Shown: piece after piece, positions 48,050-60,216 of the stretch
Numbering within the stretch: position 1 is the first letter of the stretch
Layout of the letters: each line of letters opens with the position of its first letter
Source: Ancylostoma caninum
Lineage: Eukaryota > Nematoda > Chromadorea > Rhabditida > Ancylostomatidae
Direction of reading: 5' to 3'
DNA length: 64,000 bases
Assembly: GCA_037903475.1 (NCBI GenBank)
Contig: JBAJFG010000118.1
Coordinates: forward strand, 1-64,000
Translations under genes and position numbers: made by a program
Notes under the pieces: model-generated
Seen by the model: only the letters and a program-made list of their open reading frames with translations
The model's database searches: none
What the model was told of the DNA's origin: nothing

Positions 48050-49940
48050 TACCCATCCTTGCAATGATGGATAAGGTCCTTGTATTATCCAAAATTTTTC
48101 GAATAAAATGGAACCACGTGATCACAGAAATTTGAACATTCCGTTTTTTGTAAATACATCGTCACCGATCCAACGAATACAGAATCAATAGCTCATTGAG
48201 GCAAATAGTGTCATCAGTCGATTTGAAATGTTTTTTTTTTGGAATTCTCATAGAATGAGCGGGTTACTGTACCTGCATCATATTATTCTCGTTCCACTTT
48301 GTGTAATCCATATTTATTGCTCACATTTGAACACATGGATTGGTTTGAATTTTGAATCCTGTGAAATTTGTCGATAGAATATTGGAAGAAAGAATAGATG
48401 TCTGATTCGATTCTGATCCTAGCTGCTTCCAAGGGTAGAAGCCAAACAAGACTTATTCTATGACAATACTCTCTATCTATTCAAAGTATACAATGAATTA
48501 GTGGTTGCAAGTCAATTTAATAATCTTGAGAGGTTCTCTAAAGTCTGTTTAGTACTTCTTGTCAATCTGGCGCCAGTAGCGAGACTATCCGAAATAATCG
48601 TGTAATTAAACTGGATGCATGTACATCCAAGCCTATTAGTTACGAAGGCAACGCTAACGCTAAATAAGCAGCAGATTTTCCCTCCTTTCCTGTGATTTTT
48701 TTTATTTTTTTTTCACATTTTTCTTTTTTCCTTCTCAGCTGTAGCAGACTGAGCTGCGTACCTTCATACAAGGTATAAACTGGGGCCTACTACAGAATCA
48801 ATGAACAAAGTCACCAAGCTCCCGTAGTGAAAGGATGACATCCGACGTTATGGTCAAATACCAACATCATTTCTGCCTACAAATTTTTACTGAACGGCTA
48901 CGAGAAGGTCGTCACCTTAGGATGGTTGAGAGTGGACGAGATTCTAGATTCTCTATAAAGGTGGTGCAGGAGAAGAGCAAGTTCAGCAAACAAAGTAAAA
49001 ATTATAGGAGAAATAAAGAGGTAACTGATGTTCTTCTTAAGAATTTCGTCCTTTTCTGGAAATTTGAGGTGGTTACAGGCACGAGTTCCAGAGTTTCAAC
49101 AAATTTCATTACTGGATGGGGAAGAGGGATCACCTAAAAATTGTTTAGGTAGACGGTGGCATAGTATTAGAATATTAAAACTGTATTAATACTCTGTTGA
49201 TACGGTGTACAAGTACTGTTTCCACTGGTACCAGCTATCCAACTTGACTGTATGCACCTACTTGTTTTCGAAATTCCAACATATTTGGAAAGACACTTGC
49301 TGGATGGTAAAACAATACCGGCTGGTACGGTTATACCAGGTAATCCCTTCTGAGCGCATACTTTGACCTTATTTTATTGCACGATTGCTAGTTAGTTCAG
49401 TTCACAATGGTCATTACCTTTTTATGGCGTCCTGGGCATAGATTCATGAACTCATAACCATATGAAATGAGGCTAACAGCCCTTGTTCAACGTTCTGCAT
49501 CTCTTAACACCGTACAAGCTATAGGGTAGCCAATTACGTTAACCATAGTTGAGTTTCATAGTTAACATTACTTGAATCTCAACCCAGTAGGTCTATACAC
49601 CAGTCCTGAACCTTTTCCTGGTTAATGCCATTTTGTAGAGTATCCATGCTGGACTTAAGAGTAAAGATATAGTATTTTATGGCACCCCGTACTTGGTGTG
49701 TTGAAAAAATAAACAAAATAAACATAAGGAGGTGTTTTCGAGGAAAAACAATCGGCTGTTCTTGAAATGTTATATCAGCTTTATTTCTAAAAGAGCTGGG
49801 GGAAGGGTAACAAAGAACGGCTTTCTGAAACGTGGACGTTGCTTTGAACTCGGGAAATTCGAAATTTTATGTTTATATTTTCTCCCGCTCCCGGGATAGC
49901 ACCCCTTTACCGTTGTGAAAAGTGTTTGATTTGGGTTTTG
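48050..49940. other. intergenic sequence, no supported gene
   Basis: AT-rich. A Lys/Arg-rich frame at 48835-49137 (+) reaches a GTAACT donor-like site at 49021 but has no clear acceptor. Nothing else seen. Confidence 0.3.
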
Positions 49941-49942
49941 GC

Positions 49943-50022
49943 GTGGCCTGGCTACAACCGCCTCAATGAAAGGCTCTCATAGGTGGCCTGGCTACAACCG
50001 CCTCAATGAAAGGCTCTCATAG
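49943..50022 (+). repeat. perfect 40-bp tandem duplication
   Basis: GTGGCCTGGCTACAACCGCC ... GGCTCTCATAG occurs at 49943-49982 and again, identical, at 49983-50022. Confidence 0.95.
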
Positions 50023-50029
50023 GTTAATA

Positions 50030-51740
50030 TTTAAGAAGCTGGTCATAAGCCTTTATTCCAGCATCTTCTTCTGCTTCCCTACAATTTCTTCTACATGCTA
50101 TTATATATTCACTATCATCCCAAGAAATCAAAAACAGGGGATTGGAATTTCGAAAATTTACTGGCGACAAAAATTGCCCAATATCAGCCCAATATTTCTC
50201 ATCAATATATCGAACAGCTATGAACACGCAACGTTTTTTTTCTCCAATTCGCTCTCGCTAATGAGCAGATTGCCGGGCGCAAATCCGCGTTCATGCCGAA
50301 ATGTCCTCATTTGGCGCCTATCTGACTGCCCACCAGCACTGCTCACCATCCCACCACCACCACCTGCACGCCGTAAAATCCCGTGGACCCCATCGACGCG
50401 CGCGTTGCCCCTGTGCACGGACACATATCACCTGTCCGGAGCCGAATACGATGCGACAAGTACTATGCAATGCACTTACGGATAGTTACGGTGGTGCGAA
50501 GCGGAAGGGAGTAGTTGGGCAGTGGGTGCGGGGAAATGAGATGGATTAGCTGCTGAAGCAGGAGGAGGGGGGGGGGGTAGCGAGAATGAGGGTCTATTGT
50601 TGAATAAGGAGGTATTCGGAAGTCGTCTAATGTTGCTTGGTTGTGCCAGAAACCCAGAAGTGCCATTCTGAATCTATGTACACTTCAAGACATTAAGGAA
50701 CATAATGGATAATGGGACCTGTTGGAAGCCCACATCTCTTACATCAAGGATTCCAAAAACTATGAGTATGACTACTTGAACCACATCTAGAGGTAATAGG
50801 TTAGCTGTAGTAGAGCTATAAAGGGTTGGCTCGCTTCCAAACACTAGAGAGGCGTCAAGATGTGAGAAGTTACTCATTGAAGAAGACATCTACAACTGTA
50901 GATGTTTCCAAGTCTTGGAATCCAAGACCAACGGCCTCCAAGTCGGTAACGCTTACCCTGGCGATGAATATTTAATTCCCCACATTGCTTTGTCAGCTCA
51001 TAAATGACGAAACTTGAAATAATTCCCTACCTTTACGTCCACTCATTCTGAGAGTCTCTCTCTCTTTCTTTCTTTTGTTTTTGATAGCTTTCCTCACTGA
51101 TTTTCCTGGCTAGACATACAAGGCTGTATAAGAAAAAAGATGTGCGCGTTGTCTTAAGAAATTTTGCGCAGATTTCTTGCAAATTCTTGTAACTTCTTCT
51201 CTATAGTGCCTCTGAATTCAAGAACATTTTTGCATGAAAGTGCACGGGAAGGTTTTCATGCTATTTGCGTGAAACATCTGCTTCAAAGCTTATCGTTCCT
51301 CTGGGAATAGGTGCTGGAAACCAACTCGATCATCTGGTTGCAGTTGTTTTTCGACATGGATAATCAAACATGAAGATGGATGAGACAATAAAAGTAAGCT
51401 CAACTATCGAATGCTAAAGTACGTAACAAAAATGCTGCAGATTTGTGTAGATTTCATTGCGAAAATATTACTCTCCTGGGAATAGGTTGTTCCTAGGAGG
51501 AAAACCTTGAATCAATTCATCGAGGTTTAAGGGGTGGGATTCATGGGAAAACGAGGGTGGTCGCGGAGGATCTCAAAAACAAAAAAAACAAAAAAATAAT
51601 AGATTTCGAGAAAAAACCTGGATGAACTACAGATAAGGCTGCCAAAAATCACGCTTTGTAGTGCCGAGGAACCCATGAAGTAAACCCTGTGAATGAGTGG
51701 GATAAATGTCACTGCTAATAAAAAGAATAAGGTCATAGTA
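50030..51740. other. intergenic sequence, no supported gene
   Basis: 50240-50560 is GC/Pro-codon rich and gives a 159-codon plus frame with poor composition, which I do not call. An 11-base poly-G tract is at 50567-50577. Confidence 0.3.
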
Positions 51741-51750
51741 AGCAGAGCGT

Positions 51751-51858
51751 GGATGCGTCATTGAGATTACTCAGGGTAAACTTGTTGATGAGTGCGTTAA
51801 CGATGGTAAAATGGTTTGGTGTTAATGCGTTTTCCGGATAGTCTCAATGATGCGTGGG
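51751..51858. mobile_element. palindromic MITE copy
   Basis: GGATGCGTCATTGAGATTAC at the left end, GTCTCAATGATGCGTGGGATC at the right, 108 bp; the inner right arm is degraded (GCGTTTTCCGGATAG). Confidence 0.78.
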
Positions 51859-52329
51859 ATCCCAGGACGGGAAGAGGTCAAACAACTAACGTTCAAGCTG
51901 GAGTGGTCTGCTCATAATTCAGGATTACTTCTTAATTAATACGTTTACGCACCAATGCCAAGCGTGTCGCCTGACTGACTAGAATTTTTGAAATCGAGTA
52001 TAAACGAGTCGCAGAATTGTCAGCGTCATTACTAGTAGTGGAAAATAAAATAAATAAGAATAACTATTGAGTGATGGAAGATCTACATAAAAAGTAAGCA
52101 ATAGAAACCAAAAACAAAAGCGTGAATGGTACAGAAGTTGAAGAAAGGTACTCAGGTGGGTAGAATATGGTAAGAGAGATCGACAGGCGAAAAAAAATTG
52201 TAGGACTATCAACGACCATGTGTAGCGACAGAATCTTCCCGGTTTACGTCTTCTCTGCGTCTCCAGGCGCTCCAACCTCCGCCAGCCATCTGACCTATGC
52301 AACCTCCGGCGGCGTACAATTATAGCATG

Positions 52330-52810
52330 GTGCGTCGTCTATTTAATGGAATATATTTTTCTCGGCTCGACATTGCGGGTGATTCATGTAATTAGTCACG
52401 ACATGTAATCGGCACACTGCCAGCTGTCATAGCCTGTCGCGATATGAACACCTCGGATCCGGGGAAATCCTTGCACGAGCTTGCAACCAGGCTCCTTCGA
52501 GCCGCAATCGCGCGCGAATATTAGAAATCGCCGCGAATGAATGGGGGCTGCTCAGCACAAGTGCGATTGGCGCCGTCGGCTCGGCGATAATGCGTTTCGT
52601 AAAGCACTTTTAAGTGGCTTCACGGCTGAGCGCCAGAGAAGCAGGGGAAAGTAGCCCGAAAATGGAACCCGGGCCGGCACCGACGCGCTTCCGCTCCAGC
52701 CAACCTTGGCCGAATGCACTTTTTTCGCTTTAATTCCCGCACTTCCACCGACGTTACTTTGTTGATTAGCAGAATTCCGCGGAGCCGTGGTGGAAAGCCG
52801 CAAAAGTGCA
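52330..52810. other. GC/CpG-rich island, possible regulatory module
   Basis: Dense CpG with CAGCTG, TAATTAG and CACCTCGG-type motifs, bounded by AT-rich DNA. Minus-strand frames here are Arg/Ala-rich and unconvincing. Confidence 0.35.
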
Positions 52811-53383
52811 CCGGCCGCGTAATGTATTCATGTCGTTCTTGACACATCAGAATGGAAATGAATGATGTGACAGATAGCGTGCCGCATCTTCTCCCAGAAA
52901 AAAAGCTATGGACCCTAGGATGTACACAGGCGTTTCTATGGTTTTTCCAGAACTGGGAAGCAGTGAAGCAGCAGAAATTGGTGGAAACTACTGCTAGATG
53001 GAATGTATATCTTAAAGATGGGCCAAAGAATTACTCACACGTTTCTAGTTGTAAATTGGACCAGAATCATAGTCTCACTATATCCTTCCGTCTCACTATA
53101 TCCTTCCATGCATAATCTCTATTTTATTTATTATTTAATATATGGTGAATTGGATGGATCACAGAAAGGCCTACTAAATTAAACACAATTTTGCATTATC
53201 AATATATGGTGATCTAAGAAAGTCCTTCAGGATAAAATATCTCATCCATGGTACATTCTCATTGGCTGAGCAGTCACCCTAGAGAGGCCAATTTGACAGT
53301 AAAATGAAGAAATAAATACATCTGTGGGAAAAAAAGGAGGGCTTGAGATTGGATTTGTGCCGATATCCACCCATTTAAGTACA

Positions 53384-53397
53384 GTTACTATGGTAAC
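53384..53397 (+). promoter_or_regulatory. X-box-like motif (RFX/DAF-19 type)
   Basis: GTTACTATGGTAAC fits the RFX consensus RYYNYYATRRNRAC at every position and is nearly symmetric. In nematodes such motifs sit 60-250 bp upstream of ciliary gene starts. No confident gene start is adjacent, so function is unproven. Confidence 0.4.
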
Positions 53398-53485
53398 TAT
53401 GGTATGGTTCGATAGTGGACCGGGAAAAAATCCCACTTTTTTCTTTTTTTTTCTACATACAAATCATAGTTTGTTTCCTTTCCAG

Positions 53486-53962
53486 ACTTCTCGCATACAA
53501 ATCGATTACCGAGGGGGGGGGGCTAAAAAAAGGTTCCGAAACCTTGCAAAAATGTACCTGCCCTTAAAAATACCTCCAATGAGTCGGAGGAATTGTAGAA
53601 AATTAGCTGTAGAATCAAGGCTGATGTAGAAAAATTGCTTAACCAAAGAGATTTACGACTCAACTTTTCCAGAAGGAAGCGTGGAATAAACACATAGCCA
53701 ACGAAATGAAGGAACTAGACCGTTAAATCGCGTCATAATCCTGGATTCTTGACGAGACATCCTGGTAGGTCTCTGGTTTGTGGTTTTTTGCAGCAACCCG
53801 CTGCTTGAACAGGTGCACTCGGAACGAAAACCATTCCATGTTTCAGTCAACACTCTCTACGACTTGGAATGTATTGGAACAGCTGGAATGACTCAGTCGA
53901 GAAGCATTCAGTTGTGTCAACAAACGAAAATTTCACAATTTTTACCCATTTTTACCCATTAA
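53486..53962 (+). CDS. candidate exon pair, product unrecognised
   Basis: Two strong acceptors open coding-like frames. At 53485 (TTTCCTTTCCAG) a basic exon runs about 42 codons (TSRIQIDYRGGGAKKRFRN) to a possible GTAGAA donor at 53612. At 53793 (GGTTTTTTGCAG) a frame runs to TAA at 53962 (NPLLEQVHSERKPFHVSVN). The phases as written do not join (0 versus 2), so they are either from different transcripts or need another exon between. A 10-base G run lies inside the first exon. Confidence 0.25.
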
Positions 53963-54019
53963 AATGCCTTCCTCTACTCAAAATTCGACCACTCTCGATG
54001 AGTCAAAGATAATGAGGGA

Positions 54020-54290
54020 TTAAATGGCGCCAGAAGTCATCGCGACGATCAGCTGTCGACGCGCGCACACGGACTACTCCCGTCCGTGGTCATTAGAGCC
54101 GATGTGCGGATCAGGATTCACATGGATTTTCCGGTGCCGCCGCTGCGTTTGATGTTCGGCGCCGGATTAACACCGCCAGATCGCAATCTAGCCACGATTG
54201 CACGCATATTAGGTGATGTGCACCGCACCGCTCTCGCTTAGACGCGTTTGTGGGGGATCAGCGAGGCGTGCCGCGAATGCGTTCGGTGTT
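54020..54290. other. GC/CpG-rich island
   Basis: Same character as the island at 52.4 kb. No frame, no repeat structure. Downstream to 56.1 kb I see no supported gene; frames at 55129-55350 and 55448-55756 (+) are weak. Confidence 0.35.
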
Positions 54291-56612
54291 TGCTTGTAGG
54301 TTGAAAAAATTGTGGGAAGATCGTGGGAAACCGTGGAAAAAAATTGTACATATATGGTGAAAACCTTGCAGTAGGAATTCTGGGAGAGATTCCCTTGCGA
54401 TATAAATTAACTAACTGGTGTCGAATGAATAACTACGTATATTTCCTTCACGTACTCTTCTTATTCAGTAGAAATTCAAGCCAATGAAGCATGCGATAAT
54501 TGGCTTATAGACTAATGGAACTTTCAATTCCAATGCCTCGCCCGGAAATTCGCGACAAGGAAGTTGCATGCAACTATGAAGTCACTCTTGAGGTCCGCAA
54601 TACACTGTTCTGGTCCCATTAAATTTTTGTTTATCTCCTGTAGAAGGAAAAGGTATGAACATAAGCATATAAGAATACATAGTTTCTGCTCTTTCTTAGT
54701 ATAAGTTACTCATTTCTTGGCCCAACATTTCGGACAACGCCTCTGTCGCGAATCGGTGGGTCTGTGAGCCCAATGGGCCACCCAATGCGTTACGTGCCGA
54801 AAACAGCAAAACAAAAATAGAATTAAATAGTGAGCAAGAAATGGCCACAAAAAACCTTCGATGTAGTCAAAAGAAACGATGAAACCGAAAAAGATTTATT
54901 AAATCCAGATTGGGTGTAGTAATTTTGATGAGCGATTAAAATATATAAAGATAGAAGCGTCAGCTATGTAAATCGACTAAGTGGGGGCCGTGGTTAGCTT
55001 GATGTATTAGATAAAGAAGGAGGTAAGGCTACCAGATGTAATGTAGCATTATGTATTAGGGAAGAAAAGAGAAATAAAACAGGACTGAACCGCCCAGTGG
55101 CCGAACCCATCGATAACCGATAAGGTGGATGGGGTCAAATACAGATCACAGCCACCTTCAGTGCGATCATGGGTACGGTGCACCGGGCTTCCTTTGGACC
55201 GCAGCGATCGCATCGAGACAGCTTCTGATTACTTGGGTGTCCAATAAAACAATGGTGTCCAGCCTTTACTACCAGCTACAAATCGCTATAATAAATTTGA
55301 CGAAGATTAAAGAAGAATCTTCCAAACAAGGCAGAACTTACAGCAAGTGAAATTAAAGCAACTAGCTTATCTATAAGACTAGCTGTGCACACTCACGTCC
55401 TGTGTTATTTTATTTGTAGAAGCAATTTCTCCTGATGTTTTTGACCTATGCTCCATCTTCTCTATAAATCTCCTCTAATCGTGTATAGCTCCTCAAGCGC
55501 TCATAAAACCCTCCTTAACGACTGCTCAACGACTTTGACCCCGTGGATCTTCGGCTTTTCCAAAGACGTGGCCACATCTTTGACGTACTTCCACTATCTC
55601 TGGAACTTCTGGACTACTAGTGATGGGCCAAACATTACCAGCGCTGAAGGAACTCAATCGCAACAATGGTTTTGCATGGAACTATATTTTTTCGTAGCTG
55701 TCCATGAATTTGCTGGTGGAGAGCAAAGAAATGAGGGCAGCTGGCTCGTTGGCTGAGAAATGAATAGCAGACGACGAAAAAATACGATCTATTGCTGGGA
55801 AACAAAATTCATGGCTAGTGACCAGCGGTGACTGGCCGCAGGTACAGGTGTGCAGCAAATTTGGGAACGGGTGTATGGAAGTGACTCATGGAAAGGAAGG
55901 GGATAAGAAAGTTTAGGAAATTTTCCACGGCTCCAGAATGCGAATTCCTAGAGCATTTCGAGCTTCTCCGCTCCTACCAATGATGACCTCTGGGGAATTT
56001 TTGAGGTCTAGTTTGCAAAGTTAAAAAATGATGGCTTACGCCTGCGTAATCAAAAGGTACATAGACGTCTAGAAGGCCAAAGGATGAAACTTTTGAAACA
56101 TCTGCAGTTGTACGGGTAACATTTATCCAAATCAGTTTGCAAGCACGCCGAAATGCACTTTTACACTATTCGTTTTGTGTGGACTTCTTTTCTGAAGCAA
56201 CTCCTGGAATTGTGCCATCTCCTCCGTCACTACTTCCCATGGGATCTACCTTTGCAAGAAAATTTCTACTCATTTCTACTCTCCCCATACTCTATCCAAA
56301 GAAATTCATAGCGCCAAATTATTGCTGCCCTCATCATCCCCACAAAGGAGGGCGAGCTCCTTTCATTGGCAATCCGCCAAAGCCAAGAGCGCGTCCGACA
56401 ATAAACGCTCAAGCGCCACCACACGCCCGCCCGCACACACACGGGGACATAATGGACGAGAGCGCTCACACTTAGGGCAGGACAACGTGCTAAGACCGCG
56501 AGCCTCCTCAACACCCACAAACAAATACTCGACATTAGTTCAAGTGCCAGTTGCCCATGTCGCCAAGTCGCGCCGGAACATATGCCAAGGTCGACAGGCT
56601 TGAATAGGCCGA

Positions 56613-56873
56613 ATGCGGGTGGAAGAAAGGGAGATTCCCAGAAAGTGGCTGTGCCAGTTACCCGAAAACGGAAGGAAAACAAAGAGTTGCAGTGAGGCCA
56701 CGCCCACTGCAACAATATACTCTTCGCTGCCAAGTTTAAGCAACTACAGTGCCGGGAGGGAACTGTGGAAACTTCATAGTAACAATGCCAACAATGAGGA
56801 AGAGAAATATGGTGCAGGAACGGCATGCGAAAACCCGGACAACTATCACTTGGATTCGCTGCGTTCACTATGA
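56613..56873 (+). CDS. candidate 3' end of a gene, product unrecognised
   Basis: An 86-codon frame (start MRVEEREIPRKWL; end GAGTACENPDNYHLDSLRSL) is Ser/Asn/Glu-rich. It stops at 56871-56873, and the next AATAAA motifs follow within 60-80 bp (56933-56955), as expected of a 3' UTR. The same frame is open upstream from 56322 for 93 codons but is broken by one TGA at 56601-56603. An AG at 56640-56641 (GATTCCCAG) could start the real last exon. The 200-codon frame on the opposite strand is rich in Trp and Cys and looks like its shadow. No domain is seen. Confidence 0.3.
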   Translation: MRVEEREIPRKWLCQLPENGRKTKSCSEATPTATIYSSLPSLSNYSAGRELWKLHSNNANNEEEKYGAGTACENPDNYHLDSLRSL

Positions 56874-56932
56874 ATAGATCTAGAGGTTTTTTTCTCGCCT
56901 ATGGTTAGAAGTTTTTGTACGAAGCGATCTTA

Positions 56933-56955
56933 AATAAATAAATAAAGCAAAATAA
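56933..56955 (+). terminator. AATAAA cluster downstream of the 56.6-56.9 kb frame
   Basis: AATAAATAAATAAAGC followed by AAAATAAA: overlapping poly(A) hexamers on the plus strand. Confidence 0.35.
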
Positions 56956-58518
56956 ATTTGAACCGCAAGTGAAAAAGTATTCACACGCATTTACCCAAAA
57001 GTTGAAGAACCCAACCGGCAAAAAGAGCTCGTGGAAGTGCTCAACCTATAACGTGCTCTATTGTTGATTTTTTGACCCAGTGACAACGAATCGGTTGCAC
57101 TGATCAGTTTCTGTGCCATATATAATTGCAGATAAAACACTAGAATTCTTCTTGAAATTCCACATGAAATTCATGTGAGTACTGGTTACTAGTACTGAAA
57201 GTTCAATAAATGTTGCTATTGGTCGCTCGAAATGGGCGTGGCCTCGCTACAATCATTTCGTCGAGTTGGAACAAATCGCATTTGGAAAGGCAATGAACTG
57301 TAGCATGTGTCATTCTGAAATGGTTCAGCAATGATTTAGCCAAGCCTTCCATAAAACCTGGTAACCTTGACTTCCTGCATTTTTCAGCCGGTGTCAATTT
57401 ACTGCGTTTTCCGTGTATGCACGCACTTGACGCAGTTTTTCGTAAACAAACTACTTAAACAGCTCAATGGACAGCTCGGACAGCTTGCAAATGTGTTGAC
57501 TGTCAAATATCGGTCAAATACCCTGGGCGACTTCCTCATTTCCAAGGATTTCGCCCTTTCCGGAAGAATGTCCCCACCTTGGAGGGCACGGACCACAGAG
57601 GAAAAGCCCAAAAACTGCCACGATATCCTCCTGGGCAGCCCATCGCCGTGTTCGGCTCTGTATTTACAGATCGTTGTCGATCTATCGTCGCTCTATCTAT
57701 CCAACCTGTGTACTCGAGCCTCTTTCGAAAGTGCACCTGTTGGCGAGTCAGTCGCCAGCGGATGATGAGGGACGGCTGTTCAAATATGGCGCTGCCAGGT
57801 TCGGGGCCTATTGGTAACTCTATCATCAATAGACAACAGATGAGGACATAGGGACTTCGCATGCGATGGCGAGGACGTGGGAGAATGACGCTGTGAGGAA
57901 GTAAATCCAGAATTTCTCCTGTAACATTTGTTCTACCTCACCGCCTCCTACCTATAGAAGTTCCTTCCATCTGAGTAGCTGCTCTGGGAAATATATGGGC
58001 TAGCAAACCCGCCATGAGGTTGGCCACGCTGCCCAAGCGATTCCCCAATAGGTGAAAATCCACGAGCCGTTGTAGCTTCCAAGGATATTTGGGACTAAAA
58101 TGGATGCTGGTTTCCGAACGCTTCTATGAATTTCGTAAAGCTGTCACTCCCAATGCCATTTCTTCTCAAAGTTTCCATTCACCTTCGCAATTGACTTCCG
58201 CAAGCTGTTTTTCCAGTTTCATCCCCCCCCCCACTCCATAATCTTCCTCCGGCTGGGACTCTATGGGTAAATGAAAAAAGACACTAGCAAGAAATAAAGG
58301 TAGTACATGCAATCAGGCATTGAGTACAAAGAGCAGCGTCCAACCCTCGGTACACCGAATGCCTTGGGGAACAGTTCACGCCCAAAGTATTTCCAAGCCT
58401 GTACAACTTTACAATAGCACCATTCCGTGGTGAAAATTTTGCACCGACTCCATTCCAAACTATATTTTCCACCCTATTGTCGACAGTTAATTAATAAAGG
58501 CCATAAGTGTGTACTCAG

Positions 58519-58621
58519 CGGTAACCTGATCGCCTTACGGCACCGGCGCACACCAACACGACCCAACTACGAGCCCGAAAAGCGTCAATATTATTCGAGA
58601 GGTCGCGGATTAGGCGGATGA
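58519..58621 (+). CDS. possible 3'-terminal exon with an RG-rich tail
   Basis: After the acceptor GTGTGTACTCAG (AG at 58517-58518) 33 codons are open to TGA at 58619-58621. The peptide is charged (TRPNYEPEKRQYYSRGRGLGG), like C-termini of some RNA-binding proteins, but too short to assign. The minus strand over the same bases is also open and hydrophobic, with a possible GTAAGG donor, so strand is uncertain. Confidence 0.18.
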
Positions 58622-58831
58622 CGAGATCGGTGAACATATGGGAAGCCGAAGTCAAGTTGAGCATCAGCGAGGATTGTGACAAGTGCTGGGAGGGACAAAA
58701 AAAGATAGTGAGGGGAGAAAAAGGGAGAAGACTTTGAAGGAAAAGATGATTAATTGGCGGCAATCAGACGGGAGCCTAAGCTTTTTTTACAACAAGAAAC
58801 GCTCTACTAAAAACAAATGACGTTTTCCTTC

Positions 58832-58876
58832 ACTTTGATTAACATTTTGAAGGGACTTTGATTAACATTTTGAAGG
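58832..58876 (+). repeat. 23-bp tandem duplication
   Basis: ACTTTGATTAACATTTTGAA occurs at 58832 and again at 58855. Confidence 0.85.
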
Positions 58877-58933
58877 AGTAAATAAATGTACAAATTGAAA
58901 GAAAGAATGAATGATTGGTTAAGTTGCTGAATG

Positions 58934-59072
58934 ACTGAATCAATCAATCAATCAATGAACGAATGGGTCGAATGAACGAATGAATGAATGAACGAGTGAG
59001 CGAGTGAGTGGGTGAATGAATGAAGGAGCGAATGAATGAATGAGTAAATAATAAATAAATAAATAAATAAAT
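58934..59072 (+). repeat. degenerate AATG/AATC microsatellite
   Basis: AATCAATCAATCAATG changing to GAATGAATGAATGAACG and then AATAAATAAATA, about 140 bp of 4-base units. Confidence 0.85.
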
Positions 59073-59691
59073 ACAATGAGGTGTAAAAAAGGAGATTGAC
59101 TACAAAAAATGAGGTGGAAAGAAAGAAAAAAAAACAGAAAAAAAAACTTGAGTAATTTTGTGGATGACACTATGCGTCAATCAAGGATTCAAGGTATGAT
59201 TCAAGTAAAGACGTGCAGTACGTATTACACATATGTAGGATGCAATACACCAGGTTTCTCAGCACTGTATATCAAAATCCTGCAGTTAGATGACGAGCAG
59301 CAACACTTGAGAGTATAACCACGCTAGGGATTAGGGTAATCGGCCTGCTATCGCTGCACTCTGCTTTGCTCAAAATTTTTCCCAGGACTAAAATATTACT
59401 AGAGTATACATATAACAAATAAATACTTTGCTCAGTACGATCAGTAACAATCCGAACACCTTACGGAGATTTTTAAAGTCATAAAAAGATCACAACTAAT
59501 TTCTACATAGCCAAGAAGGCTCACCGTCAAGGAATTCCTCACCAAAGCAGGTGGACTCAACGTTTCGGTCAACAACCACAGCCATTTCTAGATATCATAA
59601 CCCCGCCTCTCGACTTTTCATGAACAGTTTTTTTTTCTTTCACGGTTTACATTTTTTCTTTTTTTCTCGCACGGATCTACATAGTACGCAC

Positions 59692-59743
59692 AATACATAC
59701 ATACATACATACGTACATACATACATACATACATACACAGAAC
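59692..59743 (+). repeat. (TACA)n microsatellite
   Basis: About 12 ATAC/TACA units with one CGTA interruption. Confidence 0.9.
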
Positions 59744-60093
59744 AGATCTTAAGCTGAAAAAGGCGTTTCTCTCTCATAGCTTCTTTCCTTTTCACCACTG
59801 CGAGTCACTAAGAGAACAGCAGGTGTGAGAGTACGAAGATGAACATCACCAGCTGCACTAGGAGAGAAATGGCTTAAAAGAGAAAACTATTCGTTCCATG
59901 CCGGTGTTGCGAACTATGAAATAAGACAAGCTCTTACTACATGTTTGTTGCTAAGCTGCCGCTTTCAAAACCAGTATTTATGGATAGTGTAAGGTATTTC
60001 TCATAGTTCCCTTCGTTCTACCTGTCCAAGTCATCTAGACCTCACTCCAGGCGATCTGGTACTTCCCTTAGTCCACCACCTCCACCCCCTTCT

Positions 60094-60216
60094 GGGGCGG
60101 TATGCATTATTACGATTACCTAGGGTAAACGCGTTAACATCACAGGGATTTACACACTGTTAACACAGGCGTCAACACCTTTACCCTGGGTAATCTCAAT
60201 GATGCATTCGGGCCCT
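60094..60216. mobile_element. palindromic MITE, best complete copy
   Basis: Left end GGGGCGGTATGCATTATTACG, right end CTCAATGATGCATTCGGGCCC. Inner pair CTAGGGTAAACGCGTTAAC / GTCAACACCTTTACCCTGGG. The whole is about 123 bp and can fold on itself. It is the clearest reference for the family. Confidence 0.82.

Noticed and set aside
56266..56868. 200-codon minus-strand ORF
   Set aside because: Rich in Trp and Cys with no domain. It mirrors the plus-strand frame that is followed by poly(A) signals.
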